NCBI RefSeq assembly: GCF_048771995.1
Contig: NC_133027.1
Coordinates: 12,148,001 to 12,212,000 of the forward strand
DNA length: 64,000 nucleotides
Direction of reading: 5' to 3'
Source: Taeniopygia guttata
Lineage: Eukaryota; Chordata; Aves; Passeriformes; Estrildidae
In this document: positions 43,801 through 58,800 of the stretch, in pieces
Numbering within the stretch: position 1 is the stretch's first letter
How the letters are laid out: each line of letters starts with the position of its first letter
Program-made: the position numbers and the translations under genes
The notes under the pieces: generated by a model
Told to the model about the DNA's origin: nothing
Databases searched by the model: none
What the model saw: only the letters and a program-made list of their open reading frames with translations

Positions 43801-46800
43801 TTTTCCTTCTTATTTATTAAAAATTGAATCTTATTCTTTCAATTAATCCATTGTCCAGAGTTTTGGGGCGCAAGCACTACAAATTGTTAGGAAATGTCTG
43901 TGAAAAGGCATAGTTTAAAAACAAGTGGTGTGCATGAATCTTTTGAGGAGAGAACTGTAATTTCTCTTCTGGTCAGCAGCTGCTTTAATTTTTGATCCAT
44001 GGAAAGCTTTAAATGGTGCAACCCCCTAAGTTGTCTCTGTGATGTGATCCATAGGGTTTCTCCAAAGACACTGGTAACATTCTGCACTAATGACATGCTT
44101 CTTGGCACGCTGATGGCAGGAGACAGCACCCTCTCCACTGTGACCCATGTTATTGTGGTGAGCATCCTGTGGTCTTTCATGTGGGGTGGAGCAATATGTA
44201 TTGCTTTGGAAAATGAGGTCCTCATTTGTTTTATTTAAATTTGCTGAGCACTTTAGGTGTTTTTGTTTGGTAGAATCTGAATCAACTTTAAAGACTTTCT
44301 GAGTCCTCAGAGTAGAATGCATGTCTTGTGCAGTTTGGTGTTTTTCTGTGTGTTTGTGTTTTTCCTGTAAAAATGTCTTATTTTCATGCCAATGATTAAG
44401 TGTGGAATCAGGAGGAGTGGAGAAGGACAGAAGTGTAAATTTTTCTGAACTTCCGTGGTCAGGAGAAAATCCTTAGGGAGGCTTACATTGATGTGGTTCA
44501 ATGTGATTGTGTCAGAATTTCTCTTACCATTTGTTTTAGCAATACAGGTTTTCAGTCCATTTGTTTGCCCAGAGTTTTCAAGATAATGTGGAGTCTAATT
44601 GCTAGCAAATTATTCAGATTGTTAATTTGTGATTATGTCAATATTCCTATTGTGGAATTGAATAAGGGGAACTGGAATGTTTTTGGCAAGATTTAAGTAC
44701 TGAAGATTAAAAGGTAAGTTTAGGTGCCTGCCTGTTTATCAAAGTTTAAAAAGCATGAGAATGATCTATACATTCTTGATGTCAGCCTACAAACTTTGTA
44801 TTTTGAGTCCTTGTTTCCTTCATTCATAATATAGATCAAAACAGAAGAATGAAAAAGATGATTAATCAGTTATGTGCCTTAACTTACAGGCTTTGTGTGT
44901 GACTTGTCTAAGCAATTTGCCTGTTTTTCTGATTATGTGGTGTCATACATTTCTTTAAATGCTTATCAATGGTGAAGTGAGAATTTATTAAAACAAAATT
45001 TGTAGTTTGTGGTGTTTTCTTGAAATTTGGCCTCAAATACACAATCAGAGAGGTTTCAGATATTCACTTTAGCCTCTGAAGTTAAAGTGTTTATGGCTTC
45101 AGCATTGCAACGCACTCAGCGCTGATAAAAACTTTTTGATGTGTTTTAGTTTCTTTATGGATAGTTTTTTAAAAAAACCCTATTAGTTAAACTAGACTCA
45201 CACATTTTAAGGCCTCTGTAATGTGCCACCAAAACATGTATTTTTTTTTTAGAGAAGTTTGTTTTTGTCAGAAGTTGTGATCCTGAATCTGTGATGGTTT
45301 TTCATCTTTTTTTCCCCCTTTTGTTACAGGATGAAGTACATGAGAGGGATAGGTTCAGCGACTTCTTGCTAATAAAACTGAGAGATGTGCTGCAAAACCA
45401 GAATAATTTAAAACTAATTCTCTCTAGTGCTGCTCTAGATGCAAATCTCTTCATTAGGTATTTTGGAAGCTGCCCAGTAATACATAGTAAGTCTTGATTT
45501 TAAGTCTGAGTATACCTGCCTTGAGACTCACAGATCTTACTAAACTGTAGCAAATTATTCTGAGTAAAGGCACATGATTAATACACTGAGAATTACAGGA
45601 ATCCTTGTTCCTTCTGTATGCAGGTTTCTTGTTTCTTGACTATTTGCACCTCATTCAGAGTGAGGTGTTTTAGTCACTGGGAGTTCTGTAAATGCAGATA
45701 CATCCTGCCCCCCTCCACTCTTAATTGAAGAAGTAGGAAGAGGTTATTGAAGTTCTGTCTTCATGCTGATACAGGACTTAGAAGCTACATGAGTGTGATA
45801 TGTATCAATGCATTCCAGTAGGATCTTACTCTTCAGGCTTTGTGAAGGTTGTTACTGGTTACTGGACAGATAACTGTACCAGTTCAGTTCAGAAATACAG
45901 GCTTAGACAGATTTGGTTTCACATGAAAAAAGGATTACATGATTCTCTGATTTAAAGAAAATTAGTAGTTGTTCATCTAGGTAAATATTCAGAAAAGACA
46001 TCCAGTTTCGCTTATTTTGTGTTCAGACTCAGTTACCTGCAGTTAGACTACATTCAAATGCAAAGAAAAGTTACCATTTTTTGCTGGTTTAATTTCATTT
46101 GACTGATCTTTAGTAAAGGCAAAATGTAAATGTGTGGGAGGGAGGTGGGGGGTTTTTGTGGGTTTGCAGTTTTTGCCCCACCCTCCTGGCTTGCAGGTTT
46201 TCTGCATGGGTGACCTCCTCTGGCACCTTGCAATCCTCTTACTTTTTCAACAGTAATGTCCAACTTTAATGTGTTTTGAAAAGTATCTTTCAAGAGAAAT
46301 GCTTTATTTGACAATCAGGTAGACTCTCTGCATGTCAGCCTTTTAAAAAAAATCTCAACGGTTTTAGGAAATGGGATTGCTTACTGGTTTATTTTAGCAA
46401 ATGTTTGTGAGGAGGAACCCTTTTTTTCCTTTCTTTTTTTGCAGATGGAAGTGCTTAGTTCTCTGTTTTGAATTTCTGCCCAGTTGAATAAGGTTTGCAG
46501 CTTGTTGGAGACAGGAATCTGGAAATTACACGTGATTTCATGTTCTCTGAATTTTTTTTGCAAGGGAGTGCCTCAGTTGTGATTGTTGTATGACTTTCCA
46601 GTTTACTCTTTTTGCAGCTTCCTGTTCTTTCAGATTGGTCAATTTGTGTTGGAAAATCTGATGGCAATCTCTCCCAATCTCTCCAGTTTACCACAGTGTT
46701 TGTGCTGGTTATGTAACAGGCCAATAGCAATTTAAAAGATGTTTTTTTCCCTTTTTGTTAATTTAAGAATTAAAAGAAGCGGCTTTGTCTGTTAATGTGA

Positions 46801-49800
46801 TATACAAGGTTTGAGTCTCCTTCAGCAATATGGCTGACAAAATCCTGACCACAGAAAACCACATTTTGTAGCTGTGGAGCGCTGTAGTACACAGAGTTTG
46901 TGATCAGTGTTGGAAGGCTTCCTCTGTCACAGCTTCTAAAAGTATGTGAATTGTGGATTGTTCTTTCTGAAGGAAAATCCTGAGTGTTCCTGAGTCAGGT
47001 TAAGGAACAAGAAATCAAAATGTAGAGATTTTAATCTTCATGCAAAAAGCATCCTGTAATGTCCACAGAGAATGTCTGGAAAATAGTCATGTTGAAAAAG
47101 AAATCAGGATAAATTACCAGAAGGTAAAGGCCACTGGGATGTCTCATCTGTCAAGAAGTATTCAGTAAAAAAAGCTCAGCTTTGCTGAATTAGTTGAGGA
47201 TATGGAGATAAGGCTGCCTTCTTACATGTTTCTCATGAAAAGAAAGTAGTTCAGTATAAAGATGTACTGTCTCTGTGTGGAACCTTGCAAAAAGCTGTAT
47301 TAATTGCTTATTAATTAATTACATTTTTAATCCAGATGGCAGACTTACATGGCAGGTTCTTGTTTGTAACCCTAAACAAACACGGCTGTTTTCTTTTTCT
47401 CATTTAAAAAAATTGTAGTTAATAACTGTCAATCTTATGAACATCTCCTGCTATAACACTTCATAAAATTGAAGAGGTTGAGGAGAAACAAGGTGGCATT
47501 TGACTTTGGAAATATTTTGTTTTGTACAGTTTTGAGAAAAATAAACTCCAGTGAAGGTAGTTTTTTAAAAGAATTAATTCTGTAAGTGAAGCTAGTGAAT
47601 ATAGAATCTTTTATGGATTTTTTCTATTTTAGTCCAAGGGAGACCTTTTCAAGTTAAAGAGATGTTTCTGGAGGACATTTTACGAAGCACTGGGTATGCA
47701 AACAAAGAGATGGTGAAGTACAAAGAAAAGAAGCAGCAAGGTCAGTGGATTTGTTAATTGTAAGGGTTGGCAGTAAGAATCATTGATTGAACAAACAGTT
47801 AACAGGATTATTTTCTGTTAAAATTCCAGAGTCAGGAGATTAAATGAGATGTGATTAGATGACAGCGTCTTTAAGCTCTCAATATTTACATTTTTGAAAT
47901 AGTTTATGCAATTAAAGAAAAAAAATCACTTGGATTCAGTGGTTGCATTCTTTTTTCATTCAGTTGATAAATGTCATCTTTTTTCTAATTGTTATGCTGT
48001 AGAGCTATATATAACTGGGGGCTCTGCCCACATAAGTACTAAAGAAGCATAGGATGCTCTGTACCTTTGGGTGCAAATTAAAGTGCAGCTATTAAAGCAG
48101 GCATGATTTTGTACATCTTGCACTAAATTCCCTTCAGTAACATTTTTCACTGCTTTCTTCAGGCATGGATGTATTTTTTTAAGTGTTAACACTCTTGAGC
48201 TAAACATCATTGGGTTTAAGTTGATTAAGTAGATACTGCTCAGAAGTTTTCTTGGCAACTGAAAGTAATGATCCCAGTGATTATTTAAAGAAAAATTTTT
48301 AAAAAATGCAAACCCCAAAGCTATAACATACAGTCCTAACTGGATATTGATCACAGTGCTCACCTCTGATCACTGGGGTCAGAAAAGTTCAGTTAGGACC
48401 CTGGTGTTTTCTAAGGTTTCTTCCACTTGTGTAGAAAAGTAAGTTGTTACATGCAGGGACTGTATCACTCGTCTTCAGAATTCCATTTGTGGAAAAAGAT
48501 CTGGTCTGAGATTGTGTGGAAGGTGATTACTTAAGGAAGATACTTTGAATGCAGTAGTTTGGAATAACGGAGGTTTTGGGGGCTTAAACACCAAAGTGTT
48601 GGGTTTTACCTTGTTTTTATAGCCCTTGTTTGCAGTGGCGCCCTTTGGGTACCCTTAAATATGTCATTTATGTTGGACTGGTAGTAGCATTCTAGACTAA
48701 ATAAAAGAGGTTGAATAGGTAAAACTTGGTAAAACCTGCTGTAACTAACTTTTTTAGTAGAAAACAATGGATAAGAAATATGACTCTAAAACTTTCTTGG
48801 GGAATACTTTGCATTCTAGAAGAGAAACAGAAGAACACTCTTGCTGAGTGGTGTTCAGCTCTAGATAACACTAACAAAGGGACATCTCGGAGACAAAAAT
48901 CAGTTCCAAGGACAAATGAGGAGTACAAATGGTTGGATGATGGTGGTGACACAGTATTTAATCAACTGGTAAGTTTTTTCTTTTGTCGGAAGAGATGTTT
49001 ATATTTGTGTTGTATTCTAGCCATTTAAAATCTGTTTTCTACAGTTCTGTTGAGTCTTTCAGGATATTAACGTATTTTAAAGATTACTTGATTAGGATGA
49101 ACTGCTCTAGCTGAAGTGTGCTCTTCAGATAGGGTGGTTGCACACAGCTTTTCCTCAGATCAAATGGCTCGACTGCCATTGTGTTCGTACTTGCATATGA
49201 CAAAATCAATGCATTAACTGATACCTGAGCTGGTATGTCTACACTGATATATTTGGGTTTCTGTTGCTGCTGGGAAAAATAACCATTCCAATTCTTTGTG
49301 GGTAATGTATAAGAATAAAGACAACTCTTGGAAGAGATTAAGCTTTCAATATTGTTTTTTATCTTCAGACTGAAAAAGATGTGAATTGCCTTGAATCGTG
49401 GATAGTAAAAGAAATGGATTCCTGTCTTTCTGACATCTGGTTGCATAAAGATATTGATTTGTTTGCTCAGCTGTTAAATCTTATTTTAACTGAAAATGTC
49501 AGTGGTAAGTTTCATGTGTTATTACATAAAAAAAAGCAACCTCAAATTTACTTAGATTTTTATGGCTACTTTTATCTCCAGTTTCAAATGGTGTTACCTT
49601 TGCATTCTGATGCCGACTGAAAAAATGATAGGGCTAGCAGAAATAATGGGTTGTTTAGTTAGTTGTTGTTTTGAAGTATTGACAGAAGTGTGTTTCTAAA
49701 ACAGTGTAGAATTCATATGAACTAACTTCAGAGATAAAGTGAGGAAACAAATTCTCTTTGGGCTGGAATTTGAAAGCAATATTTGTACTATATTTAGATG

Positions 49801-52800
49801 AAAAAATAACATTTCTCTTGGTTTTGCTGGATTTTTTTTTTCTTGTACTTCTCAGTTGATTATAGGCACAGTGAAACTGGTGCAACTGCTCTGATGATTT
49901 CTTCAGGGAGAGGCTTTTTGAGTCAAGTAGAACAGTTGATCAGCATGGGAGCAAGTATCCACTGCAAATCATCTAATGGCTGGTAAAAACAGAGAAACCA
50001 AAACATAGATTTATGTGTCAATATAGGAGAGAGAAAGAAAATTGTTTAACATCTAAATTAATTTGCTAACTTATCACACTGCTGTAAGAACTATAGATTT
50101 TGACAGCCTCAACAATTTCTAACTCCTGATAATCACATTGTTTTCTGTAAATTCTAAATTGAATTCTTAATTACATGGTCTTGATTATGAGCTATAAACT
50201 TTGTTTCAGTAGGTCTTATTTAAGATACTGGTTAGCAGAACAACTGTAATCTACTGAATTGGACCAAAATATTTGGCAATTCCTATTTTCATGGAGTTAC
50301 CCATATCAGAAGATCTTTCTGTTATGTTTCTAAATATATTGTAGCATGTAAAAATATTTGTGAATCTGTAGAAACTCAGGTTTTGTGGTCATGGATTATG
50401 TCTTCATATAAACAGGGAAGTACAGTAAATAATTGTTGTATGGAATGATAAGAATTAGGATTCCAGGGGTCTGATATTTGGTACTAACATTTGAAAAAAC
50501 TTGGGAAGGAATGCAGTTTAAAGATAAAACAGTGAACTGCATCGTGAGGAGGACAGCTTCTGAAAGACATGAAATAGCCAAATGTTATGCCTGGGGTGTG
50601 ACCTTTTGAGATGACTTCAAGGATACTGCAAACAGGCAGGTCTGATCTCTGCACCTTGTTGTGGACTTTTTAAAGGAATGGCACTTTCTTCCTCCTCACT
50701 TCCTTGTGCATGTTTGCTCCTGTGTAAAACGGACATTCTTTTGTGGTAAAGAACTGTAGTCACCTAAAAGTCAGACAGCTGTTAACACCTATTCATGCAC
50801 TTTCAAATGGGAAGTTGCAGATCCAGCAATAACAGTACGGATGTCAGTACAGAAATGGGTACAAAAGTCTGGTGTCAATTGCCTCTCCTGATGCGCTCTT
50901 CATATTCATCTTTTGAAGGGAAAAGTCTAATAAAAATACTTGTGCAACTATTTCAGGATGGCTGTGGACTGGGCTAGGCACTTTGGACAGACGGAGGTTG
51001 TTCATCTGTTGGAATCCTACAGGTCAGTTGTAACTGTTTTGCAGAATCAGTTGTATATGATATACAAACGGTTGTGATGGGAAATTTGAGGTTTCTGTTC
51101 TTTTAATCAGAACAGGTTTTAGCTTTTCATGGTCTAAAATCTGGACTTAATGGCAAGACCTCTTTTTAAGAATAGGAATATTTCAAAAAATAAACAGCAA
51201 AAACGTTTGTACTTAGTATCATATTGTTTATGTTTGCACAACTTGCTAATTCTATACTTTTCACATGCTTACTTTGGAAACAAATCTGTCATGTGTTTTT
51301 ATTTATCCTTTTTATATGCAATAGGCATATTAAAGAAAATTTACAGAAGTAATGTGTACACTAGGCCATTCAAGAATGATTTTCTGATTAACTTACAGTT
51401 ATCGTACTTGAGGTAGTGTTTTGTAAAGCTTATCTCTACTATAATTTCTCTTAGTGTAGTTTCTGCTAGTGGGAAATTTTTGGAGAACACGTATCTCTTA
51501 AATATTTTTACTTGAACAGATAAACGAGAAGTATCTTTATACTTTCCTTTGCTTATGGTTGTGTTTCAATGAAGTTGAAGAAAACTAAAGTTAACACTAA
51601 TAAATAAAGTGGCATCCTTCACTGGGTTAACATTGAAATCAGTAAACAGTAATAGTATGGTGATTCCCTTCTGCTACACTTAAACATCAGAATTCAAGAC
51701 CAATAGTCATATTGGTCTTGAACTAAGTTTGAGTGGATGGCTCAATGCAAACCCGAAGGGGCAGCCTTGATTCTGGTGTATTTTCTGTTACAGCGCTTCA
51801 TTCGGATTTGGAAACATGGATGAAAGTTCCCTGGTCCAAAAAAGTGCTAGTGACCTTAGTGCAGAGGACAGAGAGCTACTGACAGCTTATCATCACAGTT
51901 TTGATGATGAAAAAGTGGATCTGGATCTGATAATGCACTTACTTCACAGCATCTGTCATAGTTCAGATGCAGGTAGGTAAATACCTAACCAGTGGTTGTG
52001 GATTTGGCTTCTGATGAATCATGCTCTTTTTTCAGCAATCCACAAACGTTAAAACCTTCTGAGTGCTATTCGACATGTATTTGAATTTTCTGTTTAACTT
52101 TGCAAACCCACTTCCTTTTTTAGGAGCAATTTTAATATTTCTTCCTGGGTATGATGAGATAGTGAGCCTGAGAGACCGCATTGTTTTCGATGATAAGAGA
52201 TTCACTGATAATGCTCACAGGTAAAACTTTAGTTGCTGTGGCTTTTCATTGCTCCTTTTAAGGATCCTTAAAATGTTCCTTTTGTCTTGCATTAGATACC
52301 AAGTTTTCATGCTTCATTCAAGTATGCAGACTTTGTACCAGAAGAAAGTGCTTGAAAGTCCACCTTTTGGCATTCGCAAAATTGCAAGTATTAGAGGACT
52401 TTTTCCAATGCCACAATGACCTATTTTGCCATTGCTTTTACAGTTATTACAGTTTTGGTGGTTTGGGTTTTTTTCTTTGCAGATTCTTTCTACTAATATT
52501 GCAGAAACCAGCATAACAGTCAGTGATGTGGTGTTTGTCATTGACTCAGGCAAGGTGAAAGAGGTAGGACTGCCATAAATTTTCCTAGTGTGATTCTAAA
52601 ACACACAGTGCATAAATTTTGGAGAACTTTTTTTTTTTTATTATTTATGACTTTACAGTAAAGTAAAAAAAAGTTTTTACTAGCTGAGAGCTAGTGCCTG
52701 TCAGGCAACAGTCCTTGCTGAAAAGTTTCAACATGCATTTGTTTTAAGACAAATACTGTAAGCTATCTGTCTAAAAAACCTTTAAAATCTTGAATTTCAA

Positions 52801-55800
52801 AAATTGTGGAGCATTAAGATACTAGAAAGGAGATACCCTCATTAATTCACTCAAAATTGAGAAGGTACCTTTGTGTCAGAAGCTGCTGTATATATTACTA
52901 TTTCATACTTTTTAGAAAACTTCTGTTGGTAATCTAAATAACTAGTAACTTGTATTTCATGTACCCTATTGAGTTTTCAGTTTGCATTCCTTTCTTTGTT
53001 TTTCTAGAAGTCTTTTGATGCACTGAGTCGTGTTACAATGGTAAAAATGGGGTGGATTTCAAAAGCCAGTGCTATCCAGAGAAAAGGCAGGTAATAAATG
53101 CCTCATAGTGGTTTCCATTTTGCAGATATCCACAGTCCTTTATGTTTAGAATAAAGCACACAACAGAATAGCTGTTTCTGGCCTAGTCCAGTGTTGTGTT
53201 GCATAGTGGCCAACACTCATTCTCTGCAGGTGAGTAGGCGTCAGCATGTATTTCCTTGGAATAATCTCCCAAGTTGTAGAAAAGTGACGCTCAGGCATTT
53301 CCCAAAGGTCTGGGTTGTTTTCCCCCCATTAATTTGTTCTCCTTCCTCTTTCTCCCATGTAGCACCAGCAGTCACAATGTCCAGTGGGGTGTTTTCACAT
53401 CATGTCTGTCGGCAGAGGACTGCCTATTTCACTTTCTCCAAGCTATCCATGACTTAACAGGCCATGATTATATTCTTCCCAGCACTGTGGGTGAGGGCTC
53501 AGAAGTTTATGTAGCAACAAATGCCTGTTTAATCAATCATATTGGCATTAAGCTGCACATATGCACATAGATGTATATGACTGAGAGAATTTGCTGTCTC
53601 TCATTCACTCACAAGTTACTTCATCTTTATTCTACCTTTTACTCCAAGCATCACTTCTGTTTAGGGGATGTGAGGGGAAACAATAAAGTTTGCAACTGGT
53701 TCCTCACAACAAAGGATGATTGAGATTTGAACTGGTCTTAGGTTAGCAAAAAACCCACAGCACTTTACATTAGATAAGCCTTGTTTTTCTTTCCTCCAGA
53801 TTTCTCAGTGTTGGGTTAAAATTACAGTAAAAAATTGCCACACTCTCAAAAATACTTCATGATTAGAAAACTCTCACTTTGTGTGTGACTTAACAACACT
53901 TTCTTCATAGTACTGCCTCTTCTTTTCCATTCTGAGTTTCTGTGTCTGTTTGTTGGCTTTTGGTTTTGTTTTTAGAAAGAAATCCTCATTTTCACAACCT
54001 TCCATATTTTATTTTCAAGGGCTGGGCGCTGTCAGCCTGGAGTCTGCTTTCGTCTCTTCAGCAGGCTCCGATTTCAGAATATGTTGGAATTTCAATCTCC
54101 AGAACTTCTAAGAATGCCGCTTCAGGTGCATGTTCAGTTAGAAACTACAACTTTAAAAAATACAATGCCCTCAAACCATACTATTAATTGCAACAAATCA
54201 TGTGTTTGGCGGCTGCTTCCAAATCTTGGTAATCTTTTTTTGTTCTGCCTTTTACCTTGCAGGAGATCTGTTTGTACACAAAAATTCTGTCTCCAGTTAA
54301 TTGTCCAATTGTAGACTTTCTTATGAAAGCTCCTGATCCTCCGCCTGCTGTAACTGTGAGAAATGCTGTGCATATGCTTAAGGTCAGAAAAGGAGTAGGT
54401 TTAGATTGTAATTGTGTTTGATCCCAAATTTGTGGTGTAGCAGTTTACTGACTTCAGTTTGTACTGAAGCTGTTTTTAATTACTTAAGGATGTTTTGAAG
54501 TTTTGTTTATTGTCTGTTTTCATTTTGTGTGTAGGGATGTGTTTTTCCATGTCAAGGGAAGAGAGTGCTTCAAAGTCTTGTCTCAGTTAATAGTTTGACT
54601 TGCTTCTGTAGTGTTTGGAAACAAGTCTAGTTAATGTCCATTATTCACATCCTTTCTGCTTTCACTGTAAATTGATTTTGTCCACTGTACCCATCCCCCT
54701 CTCCTTTATTTGTTTGTTTGTTTGTTTATGAACAGACCATAGATGCCATGGACCCTTGGGAAGATCTCACTGAGCTTGGTTATCACCTCACTGAATTACC
54801 TGTAGAGCCACACCTCGGTAAAATGGTGTTGTATGCTGTAGTTCTGAAGTGCCTGGATCCTGTTCTGACCATTGCCTGTGCTCTTGCCTGCCAAGACCCT
54901 TTTGTGCTGCCCACGCTGGCCTCCCAAAAGCGTGCAGCCGTGCTGTGCAGGAAGCGTTTTGCTGCCGGAACGTTCAGTGACCACATGGCCCTGCTCAGGG
55001 CTTTCCAGGTAGTCTTTCATTTCAGAGAGTACTAATCACAGCACATTCAAGCAAAATGCAGATGCACCAGTTGGATGTAGAGTGGCAGACTGTGATTAAG
55101 TGCTCAGAGAAGACTTTCTTTTTGCCTAGTGCCTTTCCTGTGTAAGGCATTACTTGGCAGTCTGGCTGGTCCACAGAAGAGGGAACTGTTTTTGTAGTAT
55201 GTTTTGTTTCAAACATTATAAAATTTTGAATGTTCCAACAATGTGCCTCTTTGCATCCTACTACACTGAACTTTGAATCATGATCTTAATGTAATGATCT
55301 TTATTTATTGTTTTAACTTGACATAATCATCACTGTAGTGAACACATAAAGAGAATCTAATTGTTGAACAGAAAAAATAATCTGGTTTGATACATTAACT
55401 TTTAGAGTGGCTTTTGCATTCATTTTATTGACATAAATGTAATATTTTAAAAAAATGCAGTTTTTAGTTTAAGCCATTCAAATTAATAGGCAAATGTAAA
55501 AACATTTTCAGGCATGGCAGAAGGCACGCAGTGACGGCTGGGAGAGAGCCTTCTGTGAAAAGAACTTCCTATCCCAAGCCACAATGGAAACCATTGCAGG
55601 AATGAGAACACAGGTGCTTGGCCAGCTTAGAGCCTCAGGTAGAGAAGTTGGAAACAATTTTAACATTGTTTTAAAGTCAAGCATATAGAAATTGTAACAA
55701 AAATCGTGTCCACTGGTGTAATTTTCCTTAATTTGAAATACACCTTCATGCACACATTCATGCAGGGTATGGTGCAGATGAGGAATTGTGGCTGATCTAA

Positions 55801-58800
55801 CTGAAAGCACCCTCATCTCCACATGCCACTGCATTTCATGTTTTAATGAATTATTCCCATAGGAAATGTCTTTATATTGTACAAAATAGTGGTATTCTGT
55901 GTTAGTATGAAACCCCTTATCAGGAAGGATTTCAGTGTAATGGTTTCTTCTTGGTGCTGTTAAGGTTGGCAGTGGTGAAAAATGCAACAAAGAAGTCATT
56001 TATTTCACCTTTAGTTTCTGACTCCTTTTGAGAACCAAACACAAGCTAACATGGCACTGTTTTGTCTCTTTCATTTGTCAGGTTTTGTGAGAGCCAGAGG
56101 AGGAGCTGATATTAGAGATGTTAATACTAACTCTGAGAACTGGGCTGTAATTAAAGGTGCCTTAGTGGCCGGGATGTATCCCAATCTTGTGCATGTAGAC
56201 AGAGACAGCCTGGTGTTGACGGAATCAAAGGAGACGAAAGTGCGATTTCATCCTACCTCTGTTCTTGGTCAGTCTCAGTATAAAAAGGTAAAGACACTTT
56301 GAATTCATAGTTCAAAAAAAAGGGCACTAAAATCTGTCACGTGTTTTAGAAATGTCTTTTCCTATTTGTCAGTACTTTAAAAGCAGTATAGGCATTTAAC
56401 ACTACAGCTTTAGAAAATACCGTTCTACCCAGCTGATAGAATTGGAGTTGATTCATTTTTCCATCATTTCAATTAGTCTTTTCTCTAGATGGAACAAGGC
56501 AAAATGACAAAAAAACTGCCCTGCTATAAAATTGTTTTAAAGATATAATGATCCCTATTCTTAAAAGCAAGTTTTTCTCTGAAACTTTTTTTTAACATTT
56601 CTTTTTAAAGCAAAATATTTTGTTTTATCATGGTAGGATAATTTATGAATCTGGTTGAATTCTCTCACGCTTTTTTATGTGCATGTATATTTTTATATGT
56701 ATATAATTGTATGTGTATTTAGTTCTCAAAATACAGAATCATAGAATGGTTTGGGTTGTAAGGGACCTTAAAGCTTATCTCATTCCAACCCCTGCCACGG
56801 GCAGGGACACCTTCCACTAGTCCAGGTTGCTCAGAGCCCCACCCAGCCTGGCCTTGAGCACTGCCAGGTTGAGGCATCCATAGTGTCTCTGGATAAAATG
56901 AGAAATACGTTCAAATTTACATTAATTACAGGTAGAGGGTATAATAGCCTGGTTTTACCTGCTCTTGCACAGATTGCCCCAGCAAATGGACAAGCTGCAG
57001 CCATCCAGGCTCTCCCTACAGACTGGCTTATATATGATGAAATGACGAGAGCTCACAAGACAGCAAACATCAGGTGCTGCTCTGTTGTGACACCTGTCAC
57101 GGTGGCCCTCTTCTGTGGACCAGCCAGACTGCCAAGTAATGCCTTGCAGGCATCTTCATCCTTTCGAGGTACGCTGGAGTCTGGATTTGGGATGTTTCCG
57201 TTGCTATACATCAGCGTGTGACATGGAAAACTTATTTTTCAGTAATATTTAATACATGTATTGCCTGATTCTGAACATAGCGCTGTTATAATTCCTGCAG
57301 CTATTCAGGAAGAGTTTGTTGGTTCTGTAATAAATCTCTCCATTTTGGGATTCCTTACATATTCAAGTCCATAAATTACACAGTTGTAGGGTCTCAGAAA
57401 CTGTAGTATAGTTTGTAAGGAAAGAATACAGCCACAGTGTCTAATGAGAACTGTAGTACTGGTACTGAGAAGTGTAGTATGCATGTTCTTTTTCTACAGA
57501 CTACTTTATTTGATACATTGAACCAGATTATTCAAACAGAATAATTTAGAAACAATCAATATGGCAAACACGTCATGTTGCTTCTAGCTAACACATACAT
57601 TTTCAAGACATGTTCTACTGATAATTTTTAATTTCAGTTAACTGTACTATTAACTGTGAGTAATAGAGAATATATAGAAATTTCCTTCTTTTTTTCTGAT
57701 TTACATTGAGTCCTCTTGGAATGGAAGCAAAAATAACTGCTTCTAGTTGTCATAGTTTGAATCAAACTAAAAGTCCAACTTATTTCTAGAGCTTTCCTGT
57801 CTTGCTTTTAAACTGTGAACCTTAGAGTAGTGCTCATGTTGATTGAATTGCACTTAAGAAAAATAAAGAATCCTAATTAATAGCTATATGTATAGATTTT
57901 TTGTTTTTCTTACTAGGTCTTTAGATCTGCTGTTTTACTAGGAAATAGAGGCATGTGTGATTTTGCAAACAGCTTTAGGCAAAAGTTGTATAGTGGCCTG
58001 TGGATACTGGTGAAGGTACATGAGTTGGGTCACATCATATCAATACAGGTTTTTACACAGTAGGACCTTCAGCCGGTCTGGCTTGATTGCTGCTATCTGG
58101 AGCAAAGACTTTGCAGTGTATTTGCAGAAAAGAAGAGGTAGTTTTACAAATGTTTACATTTAAAGTCAATTTTAGAAGGAAAAACATTGTTGCTGGTAAT
58201 ACCGTAGTATGCGGGTTTTTGTGTAGAAATAATAGTAGAAAAAATATGGAAATGCTAATGCACCTTTTGTCTTTAATTCAGGGAGAGGGGTATCTAATGA
58301 TAGCAGCGACAGTGAGATGGAGGACAAGACATCTGCTGATCTGGCACTGCTGAAGCTGGATGAAGGGCTCCATCTCAAACTGGACCCTGAAGTAAGTAAG
58401 AAATTACTCCTGGGTTTGCTTCATGTAGAGGAATTGTAAAAAGATGTGAAAAGGTTTTTGTAACATTTGAGTAGCCAAGAATTTTCTCCAAGAATGTCAT
58501 GGTCTATTTCGGTCTCTCAAACTAGGTACTCTGTGATTTAACCTTTACTTCACAAGCTCATCAATAATTAAACGGCTTCAATCCCCTTTGGCACAGAGTT
58601 GTCTGTCGCCTGAATCCGTGTATTCAACATCCAAGTTGCAGTGTTTCATCACCTATCACCCGTACCTTTCTATTCTTTTACTTGTCAGCAAAAAGAAAGA
58701 GAATAATTAGTCACCTAATTCAACATTGAGAGTGCTCATTCCTCTTCCTCCATATTGATGTGGGTGTCCTGTCTCTCACAAAAGGGACCAGGAAAGCCTC

